Notes: generated by a model not told the origin, from the sequence alone. Shown: positions 12,094-24,806, counted from the stretch's first letter. The stretch: 64,000 nucleotides of DNA from Taenia hydatigena (GCA_036345935.2 JADWOT020001577.1:1134291-1198290), one strand, 5' to 3'. Made by a program: numbers and translations.

Positions 12094-13513
12094 GTGTTGA
12101 TCTTAATGCACTCGGCAGAGCCAATTCAATTGTCCTCCCTTTCTACCTTCCTGTAAGTGTAGCATTAGAAGCTGGTGTAGTGAGTTCTAACCAAACCTTT
12201 GTCCTAATCAGCAGCGTCTCCTCTACAGACGAAGAAATGCAAATTGTAAACATGTGGAGCCCCTGTCTTGATGAAAAGCCAACCAATCGGAAAGAAAAGA
12301 GATTGAATTAAATAGTGCCAGGTGTTGGAGCATTTCTACAGCGATTTTGAAAGCAGTTTTCCTCTTCTTGTTGTTAGAGTCATTAGCCTTAGGAAAGCGT
12401 GCGAGTTATCTGAATGACCTACATCTGGTAGAAGAACCATTAATATCAATTCGTTTTGCAGAGGGACAGGATTAACACACGAGCTGTGGACTAGAATCTG
12501 AGAGCCGAAATATCAGGAAAGCAGTGCAGTAGTGTTACATTATAAAGAGAGCATCGTACAGCCGCATCACCTAAACTTTTGCTAGAATTTCTGACAATTT
12601 TTAGGAAACAGAGCTTTTAACAATGCATAGAAATGGGCCACACCTGAAGCGCATAAGAGGTTCCAGTGAGCACAGCAACGCAGCTACTTCAGCATCACAA
12701 AAGGGCAAAACGATATAACCAGCTGCGATACGGCTGGCAGAGTGAACACGACAAGATGGTCAAAAGGGACATGTTCATCCCTCACGCGGACGCATGACTA
12801 CACATCACCACTCAAGGCCAGTTATCGCACTCCTTCACAGACGCTAAAGCATCAAGCTGTCACAGTGATATGCTGACGGGATTACACCATGTTCCAGTAT
12901 CTCTACATGCTTGATAGGAAGGATTCGTCCTCTCGCGCATCGAATGCGCTTATCTTGCACATGCTTGACAAGGTGCACTTATGCATGCGAGTATGGTGAA
13001 AAGTATTGAGTGTGAGTAGCTACTTGTGTGCCTATAAGTAGGGAGACAACGGAATTCAGGTCTCATGGATCAGCTCACGCCATCCTATCAACACGAAGGC
13101 AGCCTCATCATTAGAGGCAGCAAAAAAGGAAGAAATCTGCAGCACTGAATGCGCTATTTAGTGTTTAAAATTTAAGGGGTATAAGGGATTCCTGGAAACA
13201 TTAGCATAGAACCACTAGAATGCTAGATACTTCCAGTGGTTGAAATGCAGTAGCATTATAATGTTTAAAATAACGATTAGTAGTGCTGAATGCAATTCCC
13301 ACAGAAAAGACTTTTCCTTCGGGATCTTACATTGGCATTGGACGCGCAGATCATTCGTTTCGAGGAAGGATTAAGAAAGGTGGATTGGGGTCAAATACGC
13401 TAGCTGAGAGTCTCATGATAGGAAGCCGCATCACCGCATCCACTGCCTTCGGTGCAGTCAGTCACAACAGACTAATAGATAAAGCCGGTTTCACTTTGCT
13501 AAATTTGCAGCAT
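12094..13513. repeat. Inverted repeat, left arm
   Basis: Reverse complement of 17463-18858. The outer 692 bases (12094-12785) match with a single mismatch (12559 versus 18393), while the inner part is much more diverged. No gene is recognised inside. Confidence 0.9.
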
Positions 13514-13797
13514 CCGCGTACTTAGACTTCTTCAAATCTACTCAAGTTCATTGATATCGACTGACGCTGGTGCCACAGGTGGACGGCCAAACAGTTAACA
13601 AGGTTATGCACCAAACTCTGACTTTTCATTAAAGTCTCAAAAACGAACACTCATGAGAATGCTTTTACTCACAAATCAAGCTTAATGCTAGACCATCTAG
13701 CATATTAACAATTTCGATGTTCTAATCGCCTAAGCAAACGAAGCCGACAGCTAGATAATGCCCATCGGTTGTCATCAGTTGGATTCAATTCGGAATC

Positions 13798-13841
13798 GAA
13801 GGGTAAGAATTAGCAGCTAGAGCATGAACCTGTGGAGGCGC
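13798..13841 (-). pseudogene. 44-bp snippet of the zinc-finger gene at an inversion joint
   Basis: Aligns with 46880-46922 (same strand as written) with about six mismatches, and in reverse complement with about 3258-3302 of the intact gene. It lies exactly between a segment (13514-13797) that is inverted relative to its 21.43-21.71 kb homologue and a segment (from 13842) that is in direct orientation. The short length keeps confidence moderate. Confidence 0.5.
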
Positions 13842-16035
13842 GGATGCTTGATTCTGGCAAGGTGTGGCAACCCACCTTAGTGGGAGGTGTATCAGTGGCC
13901 CAAGCACTGTGTCCGAATCACACACATGAGCATCCGGTGATCCTGGCTAAAGGCCGGTGGCTGCAAGTTAAAGACTCCTTACGCACTGCTCGACTTCTCT
14001 GTGTATGATGTGGTTGCGATGGGCAATCTTTGTGGTGCGTGTCCATGTTTGTCAATGCCGACTTAAACTAGATTGATGTGGCGCTTTTGCGGCTGGGTGT
14101 AGAGGGCAAATCTAGTCACGGCAGCGTTGGAGAATAGATTTAGAGGTAATATATACTGGCTGTAACTGACGATTTCGGGCCACAGCTCGAAACCGAAATA
14201 TTTATGATAGTAAAGGCGTTCCTTTACACTGCCACTTGTGTACTTTGTTCAATTTGCATCATATATGCATAGGATTTACTTTGTTGGAATAAGGGTATCA
14301 ATTGTACCATGAGAAATTGCTTACAAATGATATTATGATTAGCTTACAGTGGTTGTGGTTGTGCTTGCTCCAAAACGTTTCCTTCATTGAAGGCTGATGA
14401 CGTTTATTACGAACAATAGCCTTTTGAATTAACAGCCTTTTGCTCACAACATTCTTGTTTGCGTCAAATTTCACAGCTAACGAGGGCATCAGCATCAAGG
14501 TAACCTTACTCTTATAAAAAAGTTATTAGAAAGCCAAAAGGGGGCTGCTTTAAGTGACACTGACAAATAAGAAGACATGACTATAATTCTAATGGCTTGC
14601 AAGCATCGAGCGTTCCTGGGAGCAATCACCGACTAAGGAAACATGATGCCTAGCATTGATTATGCGGTTACATTCGATTGAAAGGAAGGATGATGGAACT
14701 ATAGGGCCAATGCTATCATGCCCTGTTCAAGAATGATATAACGCGTAAATCACGTAGTACGGGACTGCCGTCCACTGCTGTTACGAAGCTAAGAACACCA
14801 AGAACTTTCTCACCGCAAGCCTTAATAGTAGCCTTGATGTCCATGCATTATCGTATTAATCCTAATCTCCTGAAGATCATCTTCCCTGTTTGATTGCGTT
14901 GTAGAAAATTGCCTAAAGTCTGCTTTTATTTTCAATAGTAAGTGATTCCTTCATGAATGACAGCGCACGACTTTGTTGCCTACATAAGGACAACAGGTAC
15001 CAAGCTTCAAATGCAATCGCATGCAGCATTCGTGAAGGGGAAATCCGATCCATGGCATTACAATGACCGATCTCTATTCCACTCTACGAGCCTGGAGGTA
15101 GACCAGATTGCGACAAGACTAACAATGAAAAGAGAAACAAACAAAAAATTGGCAGCGAAGGGAAAATGATTTAGCAGATGATCAACGTATGGAATGGCAG
15201 GCCTGACAAGACTTTACAGCTCTCTTTTCAAAAACCCAAACAACAATGCTGCCATTGGTGATAATGCTTGGGATGCTAAGCGCAAATAAAGAAAGAAAAG
15301 GTGAGGGAAACACGGATCTAGAAATTAGAGGGAAGAAGAGATAACGTAATTCACCTTCAACCCCCTGATTTTTGCAATCTGTCTATGCTTTGGCTACTTG
15401 CAGTGTAGAGAACTAAAAGAAATGGAAATAGACCAGCAGAAGGGCTACACGAAGCCCAGGAAGGCTGTGAGTGTAAAATGTAATTGCACAAAGGCTTACA
15501 GTGTGTAACGTTACTTGAGTGGTGGATGAAGGCACGCGGTAGGCAAGCGTAGATGTCCGTACTTCTCGCGTGGAGTTGCTGTGTCACATCTGTTTTGTGA
15601 ACGAACAAAGCTTAGTTTGGATGGAATCTATCACCAGAATACGTTGTTTTATGTCCCCCCTTTATATTAATTAAAATAAAGATAGAAGTGCATGACTAAG
15701 ATAACGAATTAAAACATTCTTTCAGTGCGATGAGTATAAGTGTTGATTCAGCGCTTGTATGACCGTATTTGACAAAATTCCCGATTCCTCAGTTGAATTA
15801 ACTTCGACTAAATTTTCCATTTAGAAATCGCTTAAGATCTGATTTTAGCTGAATGCATAATCACAGCCATAGATCCGCAGGTCTCTGATCCCGATGAAGT
15901 CGAATTCTGATTCAGTTTCCCAATGGTTACGCTATATTTAAGACAACGCACAAAACTAATGCGAGCGATGAAAAATAGACGGCGTCTTCCCTCCACCCAT
16001 TAATAAAGTGATAATGCTCCTGCAAGAAGTGTTGA
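13842..16035. repeat. Family B repeat, copy 1
   Basis: In direct orientation matches 21.71-23.87 kb, and inverted 42.4-44.3 kb. It contains an exact 226-base match (14709-14934 with 22582-22807). Near 15.7-15.82 kb (minus) a short frame starting MENLVEVNSTEE is shared with the other copies. Confidence 0.8.
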
Positions 16036-17462
16036 AGACACCGAATTACCCTTTCCCTTTTATTCTCTGTACTCGCGCTGCCATTCCAACCCATCACCCT
16101 CAATTTAACAAAACTTGAGCAAAGTGTCTTCCATTTAGTCATTTAGCTGCTTGCTTTTCCACTAGCAGAATGAGAATCACGGCTATCACTACGAAGTGTG
16201 TAGGTGAAGGCGAAGCATGGACTTGCAATCCCATGCTTAATCATCCTTTTTCTTGGCGACTTCGGGGGGCGCAGCAAGCAGCATAGCTATTTACAAGATG
16301 GCAGAATCAATCACGACCACGGTTGCGACCGTGTGGAGTGAGCATGCCTGACACACTTTCGTGTTTCACACCGACCCCTTGCTTGAGGAATGAATGGTCT
16401 GTTGTATTAACCTGCTTTCCCATTCCCTTCGTTATGAAGGGCACGCAGGTGGAAGGCGCAGTACTTAGCCGTGTGAGCTGTCCGAGTTTGCTGCTCACAT
16501 TGCCTGTGATTCTAAACTAGTGGCTCATCACATTACTTATTTGGCTTCCTCGACCCTCTTTGTTTCCCTTTACCGGCTTCTCCACGGCATCTTCTCCACA
16601 CTTCCCATGTTGTCACTGTGAAGTGCAATGTGTATATAAAGAGAGCTCGCGTACTCTTGTTTTCGATTGGCGAATAGAAGAAGCAAGTGATCATCGTTCG
16701 GACAGTGAAAAGGAAGTGGAACATTGGTTTAATGCGACTGTTACAAAATCCACGCCGCAGGAAAGAAAAGGGTAACAGACTGCTTATTTTCTTATTCCAG
16801 GACAGTTTGCAATGCTTGAGACCGAGAAGTGCTTGATCAAGGATATTTTGCGCATTTGGATGGGGACTGGGTGGTTTGAGACATTCCTTTTGGCTGCCCT
16901 GAAAGATGGAGAGGTCGCAAGAACATGACGCCTTACTGGGGAACGCCGGTGTGACCCTTCATGGGCCAAAAGTAACTCTCCGTATCATAGCAATCAACCA
17001 TTCATACGTCAGTCATTCTGCTGAGGAAATCCCTCTTCTTGCTGAGGTAATCAATTCAGTTTACGACCACAGGAAGAAGATGAACAACAGTTTGTATCCC
17101 TAGTACGTTGCTTCCGTTACGAATTTCATGGCTTTTTATTCGCATCGATTTTTTTGGAACTTTTGCCTTTCTTCTCGCAGTCTGCCTCGAGAAATCGTCC
17201 CTTTAGAAGTCGGACATCAAAAATGTGCACTTCACAAGGGTCAAGCAAGTGATCAAGATTGCTGCTAGTGTCTCCGTTAACATTTTCGCGTCATTTTTTC
17301 AAATGTCTCACCAGGCATGCTTTGCATTGCTAACAAATCAGGTGGATCAGTGCAGTCGATATCAGTGCTCGACTTGACAGTTGAGCAGAAAGGTATTAGT
17401 GGTCATTAAGCTCGGAGCAACGCCCTTATTCTACAGGCATTTCGCGAAATGCAACCACCGTA
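16035..17462. repeat. Family D repeat, copy 1 (inverted relative to the others)
   Basis: Reverse complement of about 39.44-40.69 kb, and part of it of 25.05-25.6 kb. It joins family B sequence at about 16035 within a shared GTTGAAGACACC-like motif. Confidence 0.75.
16906..17103 (+). CDS. Uncharacterised 65-codon frame in family D, copy 1
   Basis: Begins MERSQEHDALLGNAGVTLHG and ends YDHRKKMNNSLYP. The homologous minus frame at 39587-39784 is the same length and keeps about two thirds of the residues, with no indel or stop. Just upstream, an acceptor-bordered stretch (CTTATTCCAG at 16800) opens another frame, QFAMLETEKCLIKDILRIWM, which overlaps this one in a different register. Which frame was coding is unclear. 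No family was recognised. Confidence 0.3.
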   Translation: MERSQEHDALLGNAGVTLHGPKVTLRIIAINHSYVSHSAEEIPLLAEVINSVYDHRKKMNNSLYP

Positions 17463-18858
17463 ATGCTGCAAATTTAGCAAAGTAAAACCGTCTTCATCTA
17501 TTAGTCTATTGTGACTGACTGCACCGAAGGCAGTGGATGCGGTGATGAGGCTTCTTACCATAAGACTCTCAGCTAGCGCAGTTGGTCCCACTCCACCTTT
17601 CTTTTCCTTCCTGGAAACGAATGATCTGCGCGTCCAATGCCAAAGTAAGATCCCGCAGGAGAAGTCTTCCCTGTGGGAATTGCATCCAGCACTACTAATC
17701 GCTATTTTGAACGTTACAATGCTACTTCATTTCAACCACTGAAAGTATCTAGCATCCTAATAGTTCCATGCCAGAGCTTCCAGGAATCCCTTGAACCCCA
17801 TAAATCTTAAACACGAAATATCACTTTCAGTGCAACGGATTTCTTCCTTTTTGCTGCCTCTATGATGATGAGGCTGCATTCGTGTTGACGGGATGGCGTG
17901 AGCTGATCCATGAGACCTGAATTTTAAAATCTTAATGTGTCGGTTGTCTCCCTACTTATAGGCACATAGGTAGATACTCACTCTCACTCAATACTTTTCA
18001 CCATGCTCGCATGCATAAGCGCACCTTGTCAAGCATGTGTAAGATAAGCGCATTCGATGCGCGAGAGGACGAGTCCTTCCTATCAAGCATGCAAGCTTGA
18101 TGCTTCAGCGTCTGTGAAGAAATGCGGTAAGTGGCCTTGAGTTGTGATTTGTAGTCGTGCGTCCGTGTGAGGGATGAACATGTCCCTTTTGACCATCTTG
18201 TCGTGTTCACTCTGCCAGCCGTATCGCAGCTGGTTATATCGTTTTGCCCTTTTGTGATGCTGAAGTAGCTGCGTTGCTGTGCTCACTGGAACCTCTTATG
18301 CGCTTCAGGTGTGGCCCATTTCTATGCATTGTTAAAAGCTCTGTTTCCTAAAAATTGTCAGAAATTCTAGCAAAAGTTTAGGTGATGCGGCTCTACGATG
18401 CTCTCTTTATAATGTAACACTACTGCACTGCTTTCCTGATATTTCGGCTCTCAGATTCTAGTCCACAGCTCGTGTGTTAATCCTGTCCCTCTGCAAAACG
18501 AATTGATATTAATGGTTCTTCTACCAGATGTAGGTCATTCAGATAACTCGCACGCTTTCCTAAGGCTAATGACTCTAACAACAAGAAGAGGAAAACTGCT
18601 TTCAAAATCGCTGTAGAAATGCTCCAACACCTGGCACTATTTAATTCAATCTCTTTTCTTTCCGATTGGTTGGCTTTTCATCAAGACAGGGGCTCCACAT
18701 GTTTACAATTTGCATTTCTTCGTCTGTAGAGGAGACGCTGCTGATTAGGACAAAGGTTTGGTTAGAACTCACTACACCAGCTTCTAATGCTACACTTACA
18801 GGAAGGTAGAAAGGGAGGACAATTGAATTGGCTCTGCCGAGTGCATTAAGATCAACAC
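17463..18858. repeat. Inverted repeat, right arm
   Basis: Reverse complement of 12094-13513. The near-identical tract is 18167-18858. Identity drops sharply at 18166 and beyond 18858, where only weak similarity remains. Confidence 0.9.
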
Positions 18859-18859
18859 C

Positions 18860-19650
18860 TTAGCACCTTAGCAAATCCTCTAAAGTGAAACTAGAGACGA
18901 GTATGGCTGTGCTGAAGAGCATGTTGATAAGACTCTTGCAAATTTTATTCGGTTCGTCTTCAGCCGACGAAATTCCCTTCAGATAAATCATAGCTTTGTG
19001 ATCAGGGTTGATCTCCAAACACTTCTTAATGGACATATATCCAAGTATGCTGGGTTAGCGAGGCGATTGACCTTTCATGATCCGCTTTATGTTGCAAACT
19101 AACCAGATGTTGAAGTAACAATACAACAGGGGGAAGTAGTGAGCCTGTTAAACACAGCGACTTCCTTAACCCATTGCCTAGAATGTCCTTGATCTTCTTG
19201 AAAGTCGGCTCGAAGGAGGCCTTTACTTTTTAAACCTTTCCTTCTCTGCCTAATCCCCAGGAAGTTCAAGACCCGCCATTGTCACGCACACCAACTTTTC
19301 TCGTCATTCACACGCATTTGTGGCACTGCATACTCATCTATCGGATCCACCATGCAAAGCACCTTAACAATACGCTCTTTCAGCACCTCAGTACAAGGCA
19401 GAATCAGCGCGACTCTCCTTGCTTTTGTCCGAGATATAGTAGAAGTATTTTCGGTGCTCTTCTATGCGAACTACGTAGTCCTTTGGATTAGTCGTCTCAT
19501 CATGACTGCGACAGGAGTAAAAGCGTAACAGTTTGGCCTGCTTCTTACGGTGTTATGCACGTGATACGTCATCGGTGTGGCCAAAATTAATTACAGCTAA
19601 ATAGCATAATGATTGGGACACATTGTGTTATCCAGCGTTGCGGTTCTTGT
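18860..19650. other. No gene seen
   Basis: Spacer between the inverted-repeat right arm and the large left arm. The plus frame at 19279-19491 has no domain or second copy. Confidence 0.4.
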
Positions 19651-20979
19651 TGCAGAATATCATTATTTCAATTGCTAAGGAAAGGCAGATGGCTAAGGTC
19701 AAGGTCACCTATGTAAGTGGCCGTAAAGAAGGGCAGTAGGTACGGGCTTCTTTAATTTATATTTTCGAGCCAAGAAAACCGTAAGTGCCGACTTAGACTC
19801 TCTCAATAACCATTCTTCCTCCCAGACGATCGAATACCTCCAACCAATGACTATATTCGTGCCTTGCTATTAGTAAATTCAGCCGATTCCTGTGATTAAC
19901 GGGGAAAGGTAGGATACGCGTGTACAAATTTGACGACTGACCAGAGCATGAGGGCTGTCCTGGTAAGTAAGCCGCGTAATTCTGGCAAATTTATAGTGCT
20001 TGAGTGACCTTGATATTCTAGTAGCAGCGCATCTCTGCTCGATTTAAGCTATTGAGTAGGATTGAAGAGGGGTCATGCTTCCTTGGATGCTCGGTGATCA
20101 CCAGTCAAGAAGAACTCGTCTTATGGTTCGCAAGCCTTTCCCAAAACCTAGCATTCACACACTGGTTTTATTTTTTCTTCTAAGCTATTGTTGACTAATT
20201 AACTTCGGATCTCGAGAGTGATGCCGACAGCTTAAGAGGAGAATAAAGCGCATTTTGCGTAGTTTTGCAATCCGAATAATAAATCAGAAATACTTTTGGA
20301 TGGGATTTAACCACAGCAATTTGAATCGGCACTTATGAACTGCGACCGACGACTAGGCCTATCTCTCCCAACAAATAGATGCGCAGTGGCTCAGCTAAAT
20401 CTTCTCAATTTCTGTCAGATTTTAGGATGCAAAAGCGTCACTTTGTGAACAGGAAGATGGAGCGACAAAGAGGTGTAGCCTTTTGGCATATACTATGTTC
20501 TATCCATCCATACCTCCGTTTCCGTTCTATCTCTTCCCTTCCATCGAAATACATTTTTTCCTCTATGTCCTAGAGTTCTAGCGTGATCTCATTCCACATC
20601 AATGCAGATCGTACTAACTGTGAATGAAACAGAAGAGGGGACTACTCACGTTTCTACCACTGCTACAGACCTCCGCCATTTGGCTACTTGGACGAATTAG
20701 CATAAGATAGGCGCAAGCAACAAGACATTCTGAGTAATAACTCCATCAGCAGCATTCATGGGGCTACGAAGTTGCTTGCACGTGTTCAAACATCTGTACT
20801 TCTGCATTAATTATATGAGACAGACTTTGCTGAAAATATATCAGCAAACTACAACCGCATGCATGCTTGCACAATTACAGCTTATGAGAAAACAGGAAAA
20901 ACTTAGTGGTTGTACGATCTTCTCGACGGAAAGAAGGCAGTGTTCTTGAAAACTGACGCCAGATTTGAATGCTATAATG

Positions 20980-21174
20980 AAACTGTATAAGCTCAGAGGA
21001 AGACGAATGATACAGAATGGTCCTATCTCGACGGCTAATGCCATGGTCAAAGCTAATTTAGCATGCCCTTCAAGGCTTCTAATTTGTGTTTTCCTAGGTC
21101 GAAGCATTAAATCACCTTGGACACGCTACTTAATTCCATGGTATGTTTTCCATGTCCACTCTACTACCACGTGA
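20980..21174 (+). CDS. Strongly conserved short frame in the inverted pair, left copy
   Basis: Reads LYKLRGRRMIQNGPISTANA, then MVKANLACPSRLLICVFLGR and SIKSPW. The right-arm copy (minus, 44873-45064) differs at only about six residues, and the DNA is clearly better conserved than its flanks. The opposite strand is open too (LRPRKTQIRSLEGHAKLALT), so the coding strand is undecided. Function unknown. Confidence 0.3.
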   Translation, partial: KLYKLRGRRMIQNGPISTANAMVKANLACPSRLLICVFLGRSIKSPWTRYLIPWYVFHVHSTTT

Positions 21175-21439
21175 TCCCACTTTGATAAGTGATAATGCAT
21201 TCTAGCCTTTATGCGCTGAGTAAAATTGTGGAGGATGGATTGAGAATCAACAAGTATAACCTATCTACAACACCTGCGCTGCCCTGATCTAAGCTAAAAC
21301 ACTTACGCAGCCATCACAGAGCAAATCGAAAGTGATGGCAATTTTCCATTTATCTAATCAACATCCTTGCAACTGGAGTGAGCATCATTCCGTCTATGAC
21401 TTCTGCTGAAGTGCACTCTTGGTGGAACGAATTGAATCC

Positions 21440-23870
21440 AACTGATGATAACGAATGGATTATTATCGTGTTATTGGCTTCGTTTGCTTAGGCATTTAGG
21501 ACATCAAACTTGTCAATAAGCTAGATGGTCTAGCATTAAGCTTGATTTGTGAGTAAAAGCATTCTCATGAGTGCTCATTTTTGAGACTTAAATGAAATGA
21601 AAAGTCAAAATTTGATGCATAACCTTGTTAACTGTTTGGCCGTCCATCTGTGACGACAGCGTCAGCCGATATTAATGAACTTGAGCAAGTTTAAAGGAGT
21701 CTAAGTACGCGAATGCATGGTTCTGGCAAGGTGGTGGCAACTCACCTTAGTGGGAGGTGTGGCAGTGGCTCAAGCACTGTGTCTAAACCACACAGTTGAG
21801 CATCCGGTGAGTCTGGCTAAATGTCGGTCGCTGCAAGTTAAAGACTTCTTACGCACTGCTCGACTTCTCTGAGTATGATTTGGTTGCGATGGGCGCTCTT
21901 CGTGGTGTGTGTCCATTTTTGTCGACGCCGACTTGAACTACATTGATGTGGCGCTTTTGCGGCTGGGTGTAGAGGGCAAATCCGGTCACCATAGCGCTGA
22001 AGAATAGGTATAGAGGTAATATATACTGGATGTACTTGATGATTTCGGGCCACAGTTCGAAACCGAATTATTTGTAATAGTAAAGGCGTTCCTTACCAAT
22101 GTCACTTGTGTGCTTGGCTCGATGTGCATCATCTATGCATAGGATCTACTTTGATGGAACAAAGGCATAAATTATACGATTGGGAACTTGCCCACTAATG
22201 ATATTATGATCAGCTTGCAGTGGTTACGGTTATGCTTGCTCCAAAACGTTCCCTTTATTGAAGGCTGATGAGGTTCATTACGAAAAATAGCTTTTTGTTA
22301 ATAAACAGCCTTTTGCTCTTACCATGCTTGTTTGCGTCAAATTTCACAGCTAACGAGGGCATCAGCATAAAATTAACATAGCTTTTATAAGAAAGTTATT
22401 AGAAATCCAAAAACAAGCTGTTTTAAGTGACACTGACAAATACGAAGATGTGGCTATAATTTTAGTGACTTGCAAGCATCGAGCTTTGCTGGGAGCAACC
22501 ACCGACTATGGAAACATGGTGCCTAGCATTGATTATGCGGTTACATTCGATTGCAAGGAAAGACGATGTTACTACAGTGGTAATGCTATCATGCCCTGTT
22601 CAAGAATGATATAACGCGTAAATCACGTAGTACGGGACTGCCGTCCACTGCTGTTACGAAGCTAAGAACACCAAGAACTTTCTCACCGCAAGCCTTAATA
22701 GTAGCCTTGATGTCCATGCATTATCGTATTAATCCTAATCTCCTGAAGATCATCTTCCCTGTTTGATTGCGTTGTAGAAAATTGCCTAAAGTCTGCTTTT
22801 ATTTTCATTCATGAAGTACAGCGCACGACTTTGTTGTCTACATAAGGACAACAGGTACTAAGCTTCAACTGCAATGGAATGCAGCATTTACGAAGGGGAA
22901 GGTTGATTCCTTACATTACAATGACCGACCGCCATTCCACTCTACGAGCTTGGAGGTGGACCAGGTTACGACAAGACTAACAATGAGAAGAGAAATGAAC
23001 AAAAATTGGTAGCGAAAGGAAAAATGAGTTGGCAGAAGATTAACGTGTGGAATGCCAGGCCTGACAAGGCTTTACGTTTCTCTCTTCAGCATCATAAACA
23101 ACAGTACTGCCATTGGTGATAATGCTTAGGATGTTAAGTGCAAATAAAGAAAGAAAAGGTAAGGGAAACAATGACCTAGAAATTAGAGGAAAGAAGAGAT
23201 AACGTAATTCACCTTCGACCCCCTGATTTTTGCAATCTGTCTATGCTTTGGCTACTTTCAGTGCAGAGAACTAAATAGAGTGGAAATAGACCATTAGAAG
23301 GGCTAAAGGAAGCCCAGGAAGGCTATGAGAGTAAAATGTAACTGCACGAAGGCTTACAGTGTGTAGCGTTACTTGAGTGGTGGATGAAGGCACGCGGTAG
23401 GCAGGTGTAGATGTCCGTACTTTTCGCGTAGAGTTGCTGTGCCATCCATTTGGGTGGATTCTAACATGCAAATACGTTTTTCATATTCCCCGCTACATTA
23501 ATTGAACAACGAGGGTAAAAGTTCGTGTTTAGGATAGCAAACTGGAATAAAGTTTGAGTGGGATACGAACCAGCGCTGGCTCAGCACTCGTTTGACTGTA
23601 TTTGGCGAAATTCTCGACTCGTCATTTGCATTGATTTCAACTGTACTTTCCATTTAGGAGTCATTTTAGGTTTGATTGTAGCCAAACCCATAATCACAGC
23701 CATAAATACGCAGGTCTTTGATCCCGATGAAGCCAAATTCTGACTTAGACTCACAAGTGTTTACGCTATGACTAAGACTAGTGCACAAAATTAATGCAAA
23801 CGAAGAGAAATAGACGGTGTCTCCCCTCCACCCACCAATAAAGCAAAAACGCTCCTAAAAGAAGTGTTGC
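21440..23870. repeat. Family B repeat, copy 2
   Basis: Part of the left arm of the large inverted pair. Direct match to 13.84-16.03 kb and inverted match to 42.27-44.61 kb. The short stretch 21.43-21.71 kb is inverted relative to 13.51-13.80 kb. Confidence 0.8.
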
Positions 23871-23972
23871 AGGTGTAGTGGATCTTGGATTCTCATGCAT
23901 TGGTAGTATTAGCTCATAAATGAGTAGGGTGGTAATGATTGAGACATAAGGTCCGAGGCTGAAGACACTCTC
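23766..23972 (-). CDS. Putative exon with membrane segments, family B
   Basis: After acceptor GATTTTGCTTAG the minus frame reads DESVFSLGPYVSIITTLLIY, then ELILPMHE and TPATLLLGAFLLYWWVEG, with two hydrophobic stretches typical of membrane helices. The homologous stretches at 42.56-42.78 kb (plus) and about 15.93-16.03 kb (minus) keep the frame but each carries a stop where this copy has tryptophan. This copy is thus the best preserved. No family was recognised. Confidence 0.3.
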
Positions 23973-24687
23973 GTCTAAGCAAAATCTACATAACAGTTTC
24001 GAGCCAAATAGTAAAACCGAGGTCTCAGTCGGACCAGCGCATCCGCTCGTGCATCTGCTAAGCGTTGGATACATATAACAGTCCGCGTTAAACGAGGCGT
24101 CTTGATGTAACAGGCCCTAAAAACAGTTTAGATGATGACATAAAATCAGAGTCATGATACGAATCCCTAGATATGCGTGAAGGGTGGTCATGAGGCTTGC
24201 TGGCGTATGCACAGTTCGGCGAATATCGGGGGTGAGAGAAAGTGAAGACTATGAAAATGGTTAAGCCTTAAGTGTAGCACACTCAATATTGTTGTCTACA
24301 GTTTTCTTAAGCTCCTTTCCTTGCTCCGGATCCTGCTCCGTCTCAAAGCACCCATTTGTGGCTGTCACCTTCCTGGTGAGGACAGGAACGTCCTAACGAC
24401 GCCTTTTGCGATGCTCTTTGTCCAGAACCTGGATGCGCGATGTAGCTTAGACGCTGTACCACATTAATTCGTTATTTATAAAGGATCATTCGATGGCTGT
24501 AAAATTACCTTACCATAGAAATACTTCCATAGTGCTTCAGAAGCCAAGGTATGTGTTTCAGTGCATCGGCGCTCTATGCCTCAGTGTTTGTGAGCTCCAT
24601 GATGTTTCAAGATAAAGCATGGTTCATTTACAGTTCATAATAGTTTGCTTTCAAAACAAGGCTCAACCATCTTAACCCAATTTTCAG

Positions 24688-24806
24688 CAAAAGTCGCAAA
24701 ACTTACCAGCGACATCATTGCATCCTGCGAATCGTTTTGGGAGAACAGCAAAAATTATGTTTGCACAAATAAGAATCCCCTGTTTGAGATACCGCATAAT
24801 GGCTAA
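24688..24806 (+). CDS. Putative exon at the inner end of the left arm
   Basis: After acceptor AACCCAATTTTCAG a frame reads VAKLTSDIIASCESFWENSK, then NYVCTNKNPLFEI, and stops at TAA 24804. The inverted copy (minus, 41464-41582) keeps the frame: VAKLISDIIVTRESCLENNK, NYVRTIKNPLLEM. This suggests a former or present coding exon. Family not recognised. Confidence 0.35.
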
